Assembly: GCF_900112525.1 (NCBI RefSeq)
Contig: NZ_FOMD01000002.1
Span: forward strand, 1 to 64,000
Source: Klenkia taihuensis
GTDB taxonomy: Bacteria; Actinomycetota; Actinomycetes; Mycobacteriales; Geodermatophilaceae
Reading direction: 5' to 3'
DNA length: 64,000 nt
The translations under genes were made by a program, and so were the position numbers. The notes beneath the pieces were generated by a model. It was not told the origin of the DNA and did no database searches. It saw nothing but the letters and a program-made list of their open reading frames with translations. Positions 16,328 through 25,031 of this stretch are shown one piece after another (within the stretch, counting starts at the first letter, position 1; each line of letters opens with the position of its first letter).

Positions 16328-16828
16328 ATGTCCGCACCCGTGCCCGCACCACCCCCGGTCGGCGGTCCGCCCGACGACCCCGAGACCTCCACCCGCGGCG
16401 ACCTCGTCGCCGGCAGCCTGCTCGCGGTGCTCGGCGCCGCCTTCGCCGTCGGCGCCCACGGCTACGGCCTGGGCGACTTCCGCACCATGGGCGCGGGCAT
16501 GTTCCCGTTCCTGGTCGGCCTCGTGCTCGTCGCGCTCGGGGTCTCCATCGCCCTCAAGGGCGCCAGGGGCACGGGCGAGCTGACCGTCGGGCTCACCCGC
16601 ATCCCGTGGCGCGGCGTGGTGTGCATCGCCGGTGCGGTGCTGCTGTTCGGCACCGCCCTGGAGCACCTGGGCTTCGTCCTCACGGTGGCGCTGACCGCGT
16701 TGGTCGCCTGCCTGGCCTCGCCGACGATCTCGATCATCCGGGCGGCGCTGTGCTCGCTGGGCATCACGGTCGCCTGCTACGCCGTCTTCGTCCTCGGCCT
16801 GCAGCTGCGGCTGCCGCTCTGGCCCTAG
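16328..16828 (+). CDS. tctB: TctB-family small membrane subunit
   Basis: A 166-residue protein with a Pro-rich N-terminal tail and four hydrophobic helices (about 25-45, 58-76, 98-115 and 122-160). GAGMFPFLVGLVLVALGV is the typical TctB motif after the first loop. It forms the small subunit of the tripartite tricarboxylate transporter with TctA and takes substrate from TctC. The ATG follows CTGGAG at 7 nt spacing. Nine bases separate it from tctA. Confidence 0.88.
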   Translation: MSAPVPAPPPVGGPPDDPETSTRGDLVAGSLLAVLGAAFAVGAHGYGLGDFRTMGAGMFPFLVGLVLVALGVSIALKGARGTGELTVGLTRIPWRGVVCIAGAVLLFGTALEHLGFVLTVALTALVACLASPTISIIRAALCSLGITVACYAVFVLGLQLRLPLWP

Positions 16829-16837
16829 GAGCCCGCC

Positions 16838-18346
16838 GTGGACCTCGTCAACAACCTGTCGCTGGGCCTGGAGACGGCCCTGCAGTGGCAGAACGTGCTG
16901 TTCTGCCTCGTCGGCGTCGCGCTGGGCACCGCGGTCGGGGTGCTCCCCGGCATCGGCCCGACCGCCACCATCGCGCTGCTGCTGCCGGTGACGTTCAACT
17001 TCGACTCCCCCACCAGTGCGCTGATCATGCTGGCCGGCATCTACTACGGCGCGCAGTACGGCGGGTCGACCACCGCCATCCTGATCAACCTGCCCGGCGA
17101 GTCCTCGTCGGCGGTCACCGCGATCGACGGCAACCAGATGGCCAAGAAGGGCCAGGCCGGGCTGGCCCTGGCCACCGCGGCCATCGGCTCGTTCGTCGCC
17201 GGCACGGTCGCCACCCTGGTGCTCGCCGTCGCGGCCCCTCCGCTGGCGAAGGTGGCGCTGACCTTCGGCGCGGCCGAGTACTTCTCCCTCGTCGTGCTGG
17301 GCCTGATGATCTCGGTGACCCTGGCCCGCGGCTCGGTGCCCAAGGCGCTGGCGATGGTCAGCCTGGGCATCCTGCTCGGCACGGTCGGCCAGGACCTCAA
17401 CACCGGCACCCCGCGCTTCACCTTCGACGTCCGGGAGCTGTTCGAGGGCGTCAACTTCGTGGCGCTGGCCGTCGGCATCTTCGGCATCACCGAGATCCTC
17501 AGGAACCTGCGCGACCCGCAGACCCGGGACGCCAAGCTGCACGAGGTGCACTCGCTGTGGCCGAGGGGGAAGGAGCTCAGGGCGATGTCCGGGCCGATCG
17601 CCCGCGGCACCGGCCTGGGCTCGCTGATGGGCATCCTGCCCGGCGGCGGGCACATCCTGGCCCCGTTCGCCTCCTACGCGGCGGAGAAGAAGCTCTCCAG
17701 GCACCCCGAGCAGTTCGGCCACGGCGCACTCGCCGGCGTGGCCGGCCCGGAGTCGGCCAACAACGCTGCCGCGCAGACCTCCTTCATCCCGCTGCTGACC
17801 CTGGCCATCCCGGCCAACCCGGTCATGGCGCTGATGATCGGCGCGTTCATCATCCAGGGCATCACGCCCGGGCCGAACGTGATCAACGAGCAGCCCGCGC
17901 TGGTCTGGGGCCTGATCGCCTCGATGTGGATCGGCAACGTGCTGCTGGTCGCGCTGAACCTGCCGCTGATCGGGCTGTGGGTCCGGATGCTGAAGGTGCC
18001 CTACTGGGTCATGTTCCCGACCATCGTGGTGCTGGCCTCCATCGGCACCTACTCGGTCAGCAACAACCCGTGGCACGTCTTCATGATCGCGGCGTTCGGG
18101 CTGCTGGGCTTCGTGCTCGTGCAGTGCGGCTGCGAGCCGGCCCCGCTGCTGCTGGGCTTCGTGCTCGGTCCGCTGCTGGAGGAGAACCTGCGCCGGGCGA
18201 TGCTCATCTCCCAGGGCGACCCCTCCACCTTCGTCACCCGCCCGATCAGCGCAGGCCTGCTCGCCGTCGGTGCGCTCGCCCTCCTCGTCGCCGTGCTCCC
18301 CGCCATGCGGAAGAAGCGCGAGAAGGTCTTCGTCGAGGAGGACTGA
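16838..18346 (+). CDS. tctA: TctA-family large membrane subunit
   Basis: A 502-residue polytopic permease, the usual length for TctA. Conserved signatures are GTAVGVLPGIGPTATIALLLP and YYGAQYGGSTTAILINLPGE near the N-terminus, GSLMGILPGGGHILAPFASYAAEK in the middle, GVAGPESANNAAAQTSFIPLLTL and GPLLEENLRRAM near the end. The paired PGIGP and PGGG loops form the pseudo-symmetric transport sites. GTG 16838 follows AGGAG at 6-7 nt. The substrate is likely a di- or tricarboxylate, but the family also moves aromatic acids. Confidence 0.94.
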   Translation: MDLVNNLSLGLETALQWQNVLFCLVGVALGTAVGVLPGIGPTATIALLLPVTFNFDSPTSALIMLAGIYYGAQYGGSTTAILINLPGESSSAVTAIDGNQMAKKGQAGLALATAAIGSFVAGTVATLVLAVAAPPLAKVALTFGAAEYFSLVVLGLMISVTLARGSVPKALAMVSLGILLGTVGQDLNTGTPRFTFDVRELFEGVNFVALAVGIFGITEILRNLRDPQTRDAKLHEVHSLWPRGKELRAMSGPIARGTGLGSLMGILPGGGHILAPFASYAAEKKLSRHPEQFGHGALAGVAGPESANNAAAQTSFIPLLTLAIPANPVMALMIGAFIIQGITPGPNVINEQPALVWGLIASMWIGNVLLVALNLPLIGLWVRMLKVPYWVMFPTIVVLASIGTYSVSNNPWHVFMIAAFGLLGFVLVQCGCEPAPLLLGFVLGPLLEENLRRAMLISQGDPSTFVTRPISAGLLAVGALALLVAVLPAMRKKREKVFVEED

Positions 18347-18386
18347 TGACCACCCCACCCATCCCCCGCACCCGCTGGAGCCCGTC

Positions 18387-18773
18387 GTGACCGTCGTCCT
18401 CGCCCACGTCCCGAACGAGTCGGCCGACGCCGCGTTCGACGCAGCCCTCGAGCAGGCCCGCTTCCGCGGGACCGGCGTCGTGGTGGTCAACGTCGCCCCC
18501 GGCGACGCCCCCGTCGACGACCGGATCGTCCCCGAGGACGGCGTCGCCGCCCTCACCCGCCGCGGCGCCGACGCCGGCGTCGAGGTCACCGTCGAGCAGC
18601 CCGTGGACGGCGACGTCGCCGGTGCGGTCCTCGACTCGGCGAAGCGGCACGACGCCGCGCTGGTGGTCGTCGGCGTCCGGCGCCGGTCCGCGGTCGGCAA
18701 GCTGCTCATGGGCAGCGTGGCGCAGCGGATCATCCTCGACGCCGACTGCCAGGTCCTCGGCGTCAAGGGCTGA
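18387..18773 (+). CDS. Universal stress protein (UspA family)
   Basis: A 128-residue single-domain UspA-fold protein. VVVVGVRRRSAVGKLLMGSVAQRIILDADCQVLGVK carries the G-x2-R..GS.(A/S)..I ATP-binding pattern of nucleotide-binding Usp proteins, slightly varied. GTG 18387 has GGAG 6 nt upstream. It is the last gene of the tct operon; small Usp genes often close carboxylate transporter operons and may act as energy-linked regulators, which is inference. Confidence 0.88.
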   Translation: MTVVLAHVPNESADAAFDAALEQARFRGTGVVVVNVAPGDAPVDDRIVPEDGVAALTRRGADAGVEVTVEQPVDGDVAGAVLDSAKRHDAALVVVGVRRRSAVGKLLMGSVAQRIILDADCQVLGVKG

Positions 18774-18777
18774 GCGA

Positions 18778-18816
18778 CGGGGCGGGTGTCACTGCAGCAG
18801 GTGCACACCCGCCCCG
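18778..18816. terminator. Hairpin between convergent uspA and azlD
   Basis: A 12-bp perfect inverted repeat (arms 18778-18789 and 18805-18816; core GGGGCGGGTGT/ACACCCGCCCC) with a 15-nt loop starts 4 bp after the uspA stop and runs into the azlD 3' end, so it could stop transcripts from both sides. Confidence 0.6.
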
Positions 18817-19097
18817 GTCGCCCCGGCCAGCACCAGGACGACGACGAAAGGCGCCCGCAGCGCCAGGGCCAGCGCGGCGACCGCGAGCCCGGCCAGCCGG
18901 CCGTCGACCACCAGCTCCGACCCCGACGTGGCCGCCTGCACCGCCACCAGCGCGGCCAGCAGCGCCGCGGGCACGAAGTCCACGACCCGGCGCACCACCG
19001 GGTGCTCGACCCACGCGGCCGGCACGCTGAGCCCGGCCAGCTTGAGCAGGTAGCAGCCCAGGCAGCCGGCGAGCACCGCGACCCAGGTGGCGCTCAC
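18789..19097 (-). CDS. azlD: AzlD-family branched-chain amino acid exporter subunit
   Basis: A 102-residue hydrophobic protein with about four helices and the AzlD pattern (LAGCLGCYLLKLAGLSVPAAW, VVRRVVDFVPAALLAALVAVQ). With AzlC it forms a branched-chain amino acid (and azaleucine) export pair. GTG 19097 overlaps the azlC stop (GTGA), so the two are translationally coupled. Its 3' end sits in a shared hairpin with uspA. Confidence 0.85.
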   Translation of the reverse strand: MSATWVAVLAGCLGCYLLKLAGLSVPAAWVEHPVVRRVVDFVPAALLAALVAVQAATSGSELVVDGRLAGLAVAALALALRAPFVVVLVLAGATGAGVHLLQ

Positions 19098-19783
19098 CGC
19101 CGCCACCCCCCGGCCAGCGCCACCGCGACCACCGCGGCGACGACCTGCACCCCGGCCGGCACGACCGGCGTCAGCACCAGTGCGACGACCGCGCCGCCGA
19201 GGGCCACCCGCCGCTGCGCCGCGGGCTCGGACCACGCCCTCTGCAGCCGCGGCCACAGCAGCGCCAGGAACGCGGCCGGGACGACGGCGTCCAGCGCCGC
19301 CAGCCACGGGCCGGTGAGCGCGTCGGCACCCAGCGCACCGAGCAGCGTGGTCAGGTTCCAGCCCAGGAAGATCGACCCGCCGCCCACGGTGAACGCCAGC
19401 CGCGCGTTGCCGGGGTCGGGCGCGGCCAGCGCCAGCGCGGTCGACTCGTCGATGACCAGGTGCGCCGTGCCGAGCCGGCGCAGCCCGCCCCGCGGGTGGA
19501 GCAGCGGCACCAGCCGGACGCCGTAGACGGTGTTGCGGGTGCCGAGCAGCACCGCGCTGCCGACCGCGGCCAGCACCCCGCCCCCGGCGCCGAGCACGCC
19601 GACCAGGGCGAACTGCGAGGCGCCGGTGAACATGAGCAGCGACAGCGCGCAGGCCTGCCAGGCGTCCAGGCCGGCGGCCACCGCGGCCGCCCCGAACGCC
19701 GCGCCGTACAGCCCGACCGCGACGCCGAGACCCAGGGCGTCGCGGATGGTCGCCCGGCGGGCGGTCGCTGCGTCGTCGGTCAC
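19094..19783 (-). CDS. azlC: AzlC-family branched-chain amino acid exporter
   Basis: A 229-residue membrane protein with seven or so helices. AzlC hallmarks are LSLLMFTGASQFALVGV and GTRNTVYGVRLVP near residue 85, then HLVIDESTALAL. It is the large subunit of the AzlCD exporter. GTG 19783 is preceded by TAGGGT at 8 nt, consistent with a leaderless start; no Shine-Dalgarno is seen. Confidence 0.87.
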   Translation of the reverse strand: MTDDAATARRATIRDALGLGVAVGLYGAAFGAAAVAAGLDAWQACALSLLMFTGASQFALVGVLGAGGGVLAAVGSAVLLGTRNTVYGVRLVPLLHPRGGLRRLGTAHLVIDESTALALAAPDPGNARLAFTVGGGSIFLGWNLTTLLGALGADALTGPWLAALDAVVPAAFLALLWPRLQRAWSEPAAQRRVALGGAVVALVLTPVVPAGVQVVAAVVAVALAGGWRR

Positions 19784-19797
19784 GTGGCCGGACCCTA
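19784..19797 (-). promoter_or_regulatory. Leaderless -10 box of azlCD
   Basis: TAGGGT on the minus strand (19792-19797) lies 8 nt before GTG 19783. A plus-strand TAGAGT at 19814-19819 may serve the divergent mrp gene with a leader of about 90 nt. Confidence 0.45.
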
Positions 19798-19913
19798 GCC
19801 CCGACGGCCGCCGTAGAGTGGTGAGCGGCCTGCCGAGCGGGTCCCGCCCCCCCCGGGGCGCGGGCGACCGCGACGACGCGGGCCCCCACCGATGCGAGGA
19901 GACACACCACCGC

Positions 19914-21065
19914 ATGTCCGAGACGCTGACCGGCACCCCTGCCGCCGACGCGGTCAACGCCGCCCTGGCCACCGTGCAGGACCCGGAGATCAACCGGCCG
20001 CTGCCGGAGCTCGGGATGATCAAGGACGTCCGCATCGGCGACGACGGCCTGGTCGAGGTCGACGTGTACCTCACCGTCGCCGGCTGCCCGATGCGCGAGA
20101 CGATCACCAGCCGGGTCACCCAGGCCGTCGGCGCCGTCGCCGGCGTCACCGCCGTCAAGGTCGGCCTCGACGTGATGGACGACGCCCAGCGGGCCGAGCT
20201 GCGCAAGACCGTGCGCGGCACCGACGCCCCCGACGCCGTCATCCCCTTCGCCCAGCCCGGCTCGCTCACCCGCGTCTACGCGGTGGCCTCCGGCAAGGGC
20301 GGGGTCGGCAAGTCCAGCGTCACGGTGAACCTGGCCGCAGCGCTGGCCAAGCGCGGGCTCTCGGTGGGCGTGGTCGACGCCGACATCTACGGCCACTCGG
20401 TGCCACGGATGCTGGGCGTGGACGACAAGCCCACCCAGGTCGACAACATGATCATGCCGCCGCAGAGCTACGGCGTGAAGGTCATCTCGATCGGCATGTT
20501 CACCCCGGGCAACACCCCGGTCGTGTGGCGCGGGCCGATGCTGCACCGCGCGCTGCAGCAGTTCCTCGCCGACGTCTGGTGGGGCGACCTCGACGTCCTG
20601 CTCATGGACCTGCCCCCGGGCACCGGCGACGTCGCGATCTCGGTGGCCCAGCTGGTGCCCAACGCCGAGATCCTCGTCGTGACCACCCCGCAGCAGGCCG
20701 CCGCCGAGGTGGCCGAGCGCGCCGGGGCGATCGCCACGCAGACCCACCAGCAGGTGGTCGGCGTCGTGGAGAACATGTCCTGGCTCGAGCTGCCCGACGG
20801 CTCGCGGATGGAGCTGTTCGGCTCCGGCGGCGGCCAGGCGGTGTCCGACGCGCTGACCAAGACCCTGGGTGCGCGGGTGCCGCTGCTGGGCCAGATCCCG
20901 CTGGACACCCGGCTGCGGGAGGCCGGCGACGCCGGTGCCCCGATCGTGCTGGCCCAGCCCGACGCCCCGGCGGCGCAGTCGCTGGAGAAGATCGCCGAGG
21001 GCCTGGCCGTCCGCTCGCGCGGGCTGTCCGGGATGTCGCTGAACCTCACGCCCGTCCGCCGCTGA
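19914..21065 (+). CDS. mrp: Mrp/ApbC/NBP35-family iron-sulfur carrier ATPase
   Basis: A 383-residue Fe-S cluster carrier. Residues ~10-85 are a MIP18/DUF59 domain (ATVQDPEINRPLPELGMI, VAGCPMRETI), followed by the deviant Walker A loop GKGGVGKSSVTVNLA, DADIYGHSVPRMLG, and MDLPPGTGDVAISVAQ. The usual C-terminal CxxC pair of Mrp proteins is not obvious here (LELPDGSRMELFGSGGG replaces it), as in mycobacterial Mrp. ATG 19914 has GCGAGGAGA about 12 nt upstream. Same neighbourhood as mrp of mycobacteria, beside tatB-htrA-sigE. Confidence 0.93.
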   Translation: MSETLTGTPAADAVNAALATVQDPEINRPLPELGMIKDVRIGDDGLVEVDVYLTVAGCPMRETITSRVTQAVGAVAGVTAVKVGLDVMDDAQRAELRKTVRGTDAPDAVIPFAQPGSLTRVYAVASGKGGVGKSSVTVNLAAALAKRGLSVGVVDADIYGHSVPRMLGVDDKPTQVDNMIMPPQSYGVKVISIGMFTPGNTPVVWRGPMLHRALQQFLADVWWGDLDVLLMDLPPGTGDVAISVAQLVPNAEILVVTTPQQAAAEVAERAGAIATQTHQQVVGVVENMSWLELPDGSRMELFGSGGGQAVSDALTKTLGARVPLLGQIPLDTRLREAGDAGAPIVLAQPDAPAAQSLEKIAEGLAVRSRGLSGMSLNLTPVRR

Positions 21066-21086
21066 CCCTCCCGGCGCCGGCGCCGC

Positions 21087-21434
21087 CTAGGTGGCGTCGG
21101 CGTCGAAGGGGGCGGGCCGGGACCGGTCGCGCGGCACGCTGACCGCCGGCCGGGCGGGGCGCGCGGCCGCGGGTGCCGGCTCGTCGTCCCCCATGAGCTG
21201 GTCGCGGATGAACGTCTTCGGGTGGTACTTGCGCAGGTCCAGGTCGCGCAGCTGGTCGAAGTCGTCGCCCAGGCTGTCGTGCAGCTGACCACGCACGCCG
21301 GTGATGGCCTCGCGGGCCTTCTTCAGCCCCTGCGCCGCGTCGCGGGCCAGGGTGGGCAGCCGCTCGGGCCCGAAGATGAACAGGGCCGCCAGGCCGAGGA
21401 CGACGATCTCGCCCCAGCCGATCGAGTCGAACAC
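21087..21434 (-). CDS. tatB: Sec-independent protein translocase subunit TatB
   Basis: A 115-residue protein with the TatA/B fold: a short N-terminal membrane helix (IGWGEIVVLGLAALFIFG), the hinge FGPERLPTLAR, an amphipathic helix AAQGLKKAREAITGVRGQL, and a charged disordered tail. The acidic residue near position 9 and long amphipathic helix favour TatB over TatA. TatB, with TatC, receives folded twin-arginine precursors. It lies downstream of htrA as in mycobacteria (Rv1224). Confidence 0.92.
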   Translation of the reverse strand: MFDSIGWGEIVVLGLAALFIFGPERLPTLARDAAQGLKKAREAITGVRGQLHDSLGDDFDQLRDLDLRKYHPKTFIRDQLMGDDEPAPAAARPARPAVSVPRDRSRPAPFDADAT

Positions 21435-21492
21435 GTCCGCCTCCCTCCTCCGCAGCCGTCCCCCACTGTAGGCAGGGCGGCTGGTCGTCCGC

Positions 21493-22956
21493 CTAGGCCT
21501 GGGTGAGCGTGGCCTGGACCTCCTGGGAGGACCCGCCGCCCCGCACCAGCTCGACGGTGACGGTGTCGCCCGGGGACTTGCTGTCGACCGCGACCTGCAG
21601 CTCCTCGGAGCTGCCGACGGGCTCGCCGTCGACGGCGATGATGACGTCCTGCTCCTCGATGCCGGCCGCCTCCGCGGGGCTGCCCGGCTCGACGTTGACC
21701 ACCAGGGCGCCGTCGCGGGTGCCGTCGGTGACCGAGCGGGCCTGCACGCCCAGTGAGGCGTGCACGGCCGTCCCGGTGCTGATCAGCTGCTCGGCGATGG
21801 TGCGCACCTTGTCGACCGGGATCGCGAAGCCCAGCCCGATCGACCCGCCGGTGGTGCCGTTGCCGCCGAGCGAGGCGATGGCGGTGTTGATGCCGATGAC
21901 CGCGCCGGTGACGTCGACCAGCGCGCCGCCGGAGTTGCCCGGGTTGATCGGGGCGTCGGTCTGGATGGCGCTGATCACGGCGTTGGTGTCGCTGCCCTCG
22001 CCGGACAGCCGCACCGGGCGGTCCAGCGCGCTGACGATGCCGCTGGTGACCGTGCCGGCCAGGCCGAGCGGGGAGCCGATGGCCACCACCGGGTCGCCGA
22101 CCACCACGTCGCCGCCCTCGGCCAGCGCCGCGGCCACCAGGCCGGGCTTGTCGACCTTGATGACGGCGATGTCGCTGGCCGGGTCGCGCCCGACGATCTG
22201 CGCGGGCGAGCCGCTGCCGTCGGAGAACACGGCGCGGATCTCGGCGCCCTCGACGCCGTCGGCACCGGACACCACGTGGTTGTTGGTGACCACGTAGCCG
22301 TTGTCGGCGTCGACGACCACGCCCGAGCCGGTGGCCCCGGACTCGCCGACCCGCACCTCGATGGAGACGACGGCGGGGGTGACCTGCTCGGCGATGTCGG
22401 CCACGGAGCCGGGCTGGCGGGTGATGCCGGGCGAGACGGCGGACAGCTGGGTGCCCGGGGTGAGCAGCGGCTCCTGGTCGGCGGTGCGGCCCAGGTACCA
22501 GCTCAGGGTGCCGCCGAGCGCGGCGACGAACAGCAGCGACAGGACGGCGAGCGCGGCGACCGGCACCGAGACGTCGGCCAGCCGGAGCCGGCGGCGGCCC
22601 TTGCGGTCGACCACGACCGGCCCGGTCTGCTCCTCGGCCTCCTCGACGTACTCCGCGGGCCGGCCCAGCCCGGACGGCGCCAGCGGGTCGCGCCAGGGGT
22701 CGGTGGCGGCGTCGCGCTTCCAGAACGGGCCGCCCGAGGTGCGCCGCGGTGCCGGGCGGCCGCCCGGGGGCAGGCCGAGGCCGGCCTCGCCGTCCCGCGG
22801 GGCGAAGGCGCGCAGCACGGCCTCCGGCGGCGGGGCCAGCGGGGGGCGGGGCCGGGCGACCGGCCGGTCGGCGGAGGAGAAGGAGCCCTCGACCTCGGCC
22901 GGGCGGCCGAACGCGGCGGCCTGCTCCGGCGGCGGGGGCGGCGTACCGCGCCGCAC
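21493..22956 (-). CDS. htrA: HtrA/DegP-like trypsin serine protease with PDZ domain
   Basis: A membrane-anchored S1C protease of 487 residues from GTG 22956. An N-terminal Pro-rich cytosolic region (~145 residues) precedes one helix (VPVAALAVLSLLFVAALGGTL), a trypsin domain with His in NNHVVSGADG, Asp in DPASDIAVIKV and Ser in INPGNSGGAL (complete triad), and a C-terminal PDZ domain (GALVVNVEPGSPAEAAGIEEQDVI). It degrades misfolded envelope proteins. The frame stays open upstream without ATG/GTG/TTG to a CTG at 23043 whose TG is shared with the rseA stop (CTGA), which may be the real start, adding 29 residues. Operon with rseA and sigE. Confidence 0.92.
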   Translation of the reverse strand: MRRGTPPPPPEQAAAFGRPAEVEGSFSSADRPVARPRPPLAPPPEAVLRAFAPRDGEAGLGLPPGGRPAPRRTSGGPFWKRDAATDPWRDPLAPSGLGRPAEYVEEAEEQTGPVVVDRKGRRRLRLADVSVPVAALAVLSLLFVAALGGTLSWYLGRTADQEPLLTPGTQLSAVSPGITRQPGSVADIAEQVTPAVVSIEVRVGESGATGSGVVVDADNGYVVTNNHVVSGADGVEGAEIRAVFSDGSGSPAQIVGRDPASDIAVIKVDKPGLVAAALAEGGDVVVGDPVVAIGSPLGLAGTVTSGIVSALDRPVRLSGEGSDTNAVISAIQTDAPINPGNSGGALVDVTGAVIGINTAIASLGGNGTTGGSIGLGFAIPVDKVRTIAEQLISTGTAVHASLGVQARSVTDGTRDGALVVNVEPGSPAEAAGIEEQDVIIAVDGEPVGSSEELQVAVDSKSPGDTVTVELVRGGGSSQEVQATLTQA

Positions 22957-23039
22957 GGGCGGGACGGCGGCGGTGCGCTCGAAGGGCCCGTCGGTGCCGG
23001 CGGGCCTGGCGAAGCCGTCGTCCTCGGCGGATCGCTCGG

Positions 23040-23585
23040 TCAGGGCGTGCCGCCGTCGAGGTCGGCGCCGACGGAGACCGTGCGGACGACCGGCGGGACG
23101 ATCTCGGTGCGCTCGCCGACGGTGCTGACGGCCGGGCCCGGGTCGGTGCGGGCGACCTGGCCGCCGGGGTCACCGGTGGGCAGGTTGACCGCGAGGGCCA
23201 CCACGCCGATGCCGATGCCGGCCAGGCCGGCGGCGACCCCGCGGCGCAGCCAGCGCGCCTGGCCGGGGCGGTCGGCAGTGGCCTGCGGGGTGAGCGGGCC
23301 GAGCTGCTCGACGAAGACCGTGCCCGACCCGCCGAAACCGCCCGAGGAGGAGACGTCGGCGGTGAACGGGATGGCCTGCAGCCGGCTGAGCAGGTCGCCG
23401 GGGACGGCGACGTCGCGGCTGGTGTGCAGGGCCTCCTTGGCCTCGCGCTGGGCCTCGACGGCCAGCCGGCACTGCGCGCAGCCGGAGAGGTGCCGCGCCG
23501 CGCGGCCGGCGGCGGTGCCGGACAGCTCGCCGTCGACGAGGGCCGCGATGGCCTCCTGGGCCAGGTGGCTCACCGGGATGTTCAC
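23040..23585 (-). CDS. rseA: Anti-sigma factor, RseA-type zinc-finger protein
   Basis: A 181-residue anti-sigma factor. Residues 1-50 form the zf-HC2/ZAS domain with H31-x3-C35-x2-C38 (HLSGCAQC). Residues ~50-105 are a linker, a membrane helix lies at ~115-135 ([18 protein letters not shown]), and a short outside tail follows. It should sequester SigE and be released on envelope stress. ATG 23585 overlaps the sigE stop (ATGA) and its own TGA overlaps the possible CTG start of htrA, giving a coupled sigE-rseA-htrA unit. Confidence 0.9.
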   Translation of the reverse strand: MNIPVSHLAQEAIAALVDGELSGTAAGRAARHLSGCAQCRLAVEAQREAKEALHTSRDVAVPGDLLSRLQAIPFTADVSSSGGFGGSGTVFVEQLGPLTPQATADRPGQARWLRRGVAAGLAGIGIGVVALAVNLPTGDPGGQVARTDPGPAVSTVGERTEIVPPVVRTVSVGADLDGGTP

Positions 23586-24148
23586 CGCATGCCCTCCTCG
23601 AGGACGGGGCGGCGGCCGGGCGCCATGTGGGCCAGCGCCTCGCGCAGCTGGACGCGGCCGCGGTGGATGCGGCTGCGCACCGTGCCCAGCTTGATGCCGA
23701 GGGTGGCCGCGATCTCCTCGTAGGTCAGGCCCTCGATGTCGCAGAGCACGACGGCCACGCGGAACTCCGGGGACAGCGCGTCCAGCGCCGCCTGCACCTG
23801 CGGGTCGAGGTGGGTGTCGGTGTAGACCTGCTCGGGGCTGGGGGCCGTGCCCGGCAGCCGCTCGGTGTCCTCGGGCAGGGCGTCGAACCGGATCCGCTGG
23901 CGGCGCCGGACCATGTCCAGGAAGAGGTTCGTGGTGATGCGGTGCAGCCAGCCCTCGAAGGTGCCCGGCGAGAAGTCCGCGAGCGACCGGAACACCCGGA
24001 CGAAGGTCTCCTGGGTGAGGTCCTCGGCGTCGTGGGCGTTGCCCGAGAGCCGGTAGGCCAGCCGGTACACGCGCGCCGAGTGGTCACGGACGACCTGCTC
24101 CCAGGTCGGCGCGACCCAGGTGTCGGTGGCGGGCACGGGCTCGGTCAC
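23582..24148 (-). CDS. sigE: ECF sigma factor SigE
   Basis: A 188-residue extracytoplasmic-function sigma factor. Region 2 is seen at ~20-85 ([49 protein letters not shown]) and region 4 at ~125-180 ([42 protein letters not shown]). It directs polymerase to envelope-stress genes. GTG 24148 is favoured: a GATCCT box lies 6 nt upstream and homologues begin with a similar MTEP segment; in-frame upstream starts remain possible. First gene of sigE-rseA-htrA-tatB. Confidence 0.92.
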   Translation of the reverse strand: MTEPVPATDTWVAPTWEQVVRDHSARVYRLAYRLSGNAHDAEDLTQETFVRVFRSLADFSPGTFEGWLHRITTNLFLDMVRRRQRIRFDALPEDTERLPGTAPSPEQVYTDTHLDPQVQAALDALSPEFRVAVVLCDIEGLTYEEIAATLGIKLGTVRSRIHRGRVQLREALAHMAPGRRPVLEEGMR

Positions 24149-24160
24149 GGGTCCAGGATC
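24149..24160 (-). promoter_or_regulatory. Possible leaderless -10 box of sigE
   Basis: GATCCT (minus strand, 24155-24160) ends 6 nt before GTG 24148. It departs from TANNNT at the first base, so this call is weaker than the others. Confidence 0.3.
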
Positions 24161-24343
24161 GCAGACCGCGACGGCCCGGGCCTCCTCGCGGGGGGAGGTC
24201 ACGGCGGTGGTCGACTCCGACGGGGGACGCTTCAGGCGCACACCCGGACCAACGGACGGGCCGGCCCCTCGTGTTCCCGCGTCCGGGCAGCCCACAGGTG
24301 CTGCACAGCCCGGCTCGCTGCGCCCCCACCAGCCCGGGCGCAC

Positions 24344-24355
24344 TACCCTCGCCCG
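24344..24355 (+). promoter_or_regulatory. Leaderless -10 box of O-methyltransferase gene
   Basis: TACCCT (24344-24349) lies 6 nt before GTG 24356, with no Shine-Dalgarno. Confidence 0.5.
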
Positions 24356-25030
24356 GTGACCACCGCCGCCGGACCGCCGCCCACGGGCGGCCCGACCCCC
24401 GACGCGGCGGCCTACGCCGACACCTTCGCCGCGGAGACCCCCGCCCTGGTCGCCGCCCGGCACCGGGCCACCGCCGCGGTCGGCGCGCTGGGCACGGTCG
24501 CCCCGGTCGAACCCGCCGTCGGCGCGACGCTGGCCGTGCTGGCCGCCGGGGTGGGTGCTCGGTCGGTGGTCACCATCGGCGGCGGGGGCGGGGTCGCCGG
24601 GCTGTGGCTGCTGCAGGGCATGCGGCCCGACGGCGTGCTCACCGCGCTGGACGCCGACCCCACCGAGCTGCGCGCGGCCCGCCGCACCTTCACCGACGCC
24701 GGGCTGCCCAGCGGCCGCACCCGGCTGATCTTCGGCACGCTGGCCGAGGTGCTGCCGCGGCTGTCCACCGGCGCCTACGACCTGGTCTGCTGCGCCGGCC
24801 CGCCGGCCGAGTACAGCAAGCAGCTGCCCGCGCTGCTGGGGCTGATCCGCACCGGCGGCTCGCTCGTGCTGCACGGCATCAGCGCCTCCGCGGTCGCCGA
24901 CCGGTCCCAGCGCGACCCGCAGACCGTCGCCTGGCGCGAGCTGGCCCGCACGGTCAAGGACGACGAGGACCTGGTCCGCGCGGTGATCCCGGTCGGCGCC
25001 GGCCTGCTCGTCGCCACCAAGCGCGGCTGA
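24356..25030 (+). CDS. Class I SAM-dependent O-methyltransferase (Rv1220c-like)
   Basis: A 224-residue catechol-O-methyltransferase-like protein. The SAM-binding loop reads [19 protein letters not shown], with the acidic ribose ligand in LTALDAD, then [11 protein letters not shown] and the substrate-loop aspartate region [13 protein letters not shown]. The glycine-rich loop GGGGGVAG replaces the more common E/DxGxGxG acidic residue by Ile-Gly, a departure from the family norm. It is divergent from sigE, exactly as Rv1220c is to sigE in M. tuberculosis. GTG 24356 fits a leaderless start. Substrate unknown. Confidence 0.85.
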   Translation: MTTAAGPPPTGGPTPDAAAYADTFAAETPALVAARHRATAAVGALGTVAPVEPAVGATLAVLAAGVGARSVVTIGGGGGVAGLWLLQGMRPDGVLTALDADPTELRAARRTFTDAGLPSGRTRLIFGTLAEVLPRLSTGAYDLVCCAGPPAEYSKQLPALLGLIRTGGSLVLHGISASAVADRSQRDPQTVAWRELARTVKDDEDLVRAVIPVGAGLLVATKRG

Positions 25031-25031
25031 C

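Noticed and set aside
18346-18390. A 14-codon frame between tctA and uspA with an ATGA start
   Set aside because: Too short, Pro-rich, and simply the end of the open tctC frame; the uspA start has its own GGAG.
21072-21085. Palindrome CGGCGCCGGCGCCG between mrp and tatB as a terminator
   Set aside because: It can form only about a 5-bp stem with a small loop and may be chance in such GC-rich DNA.
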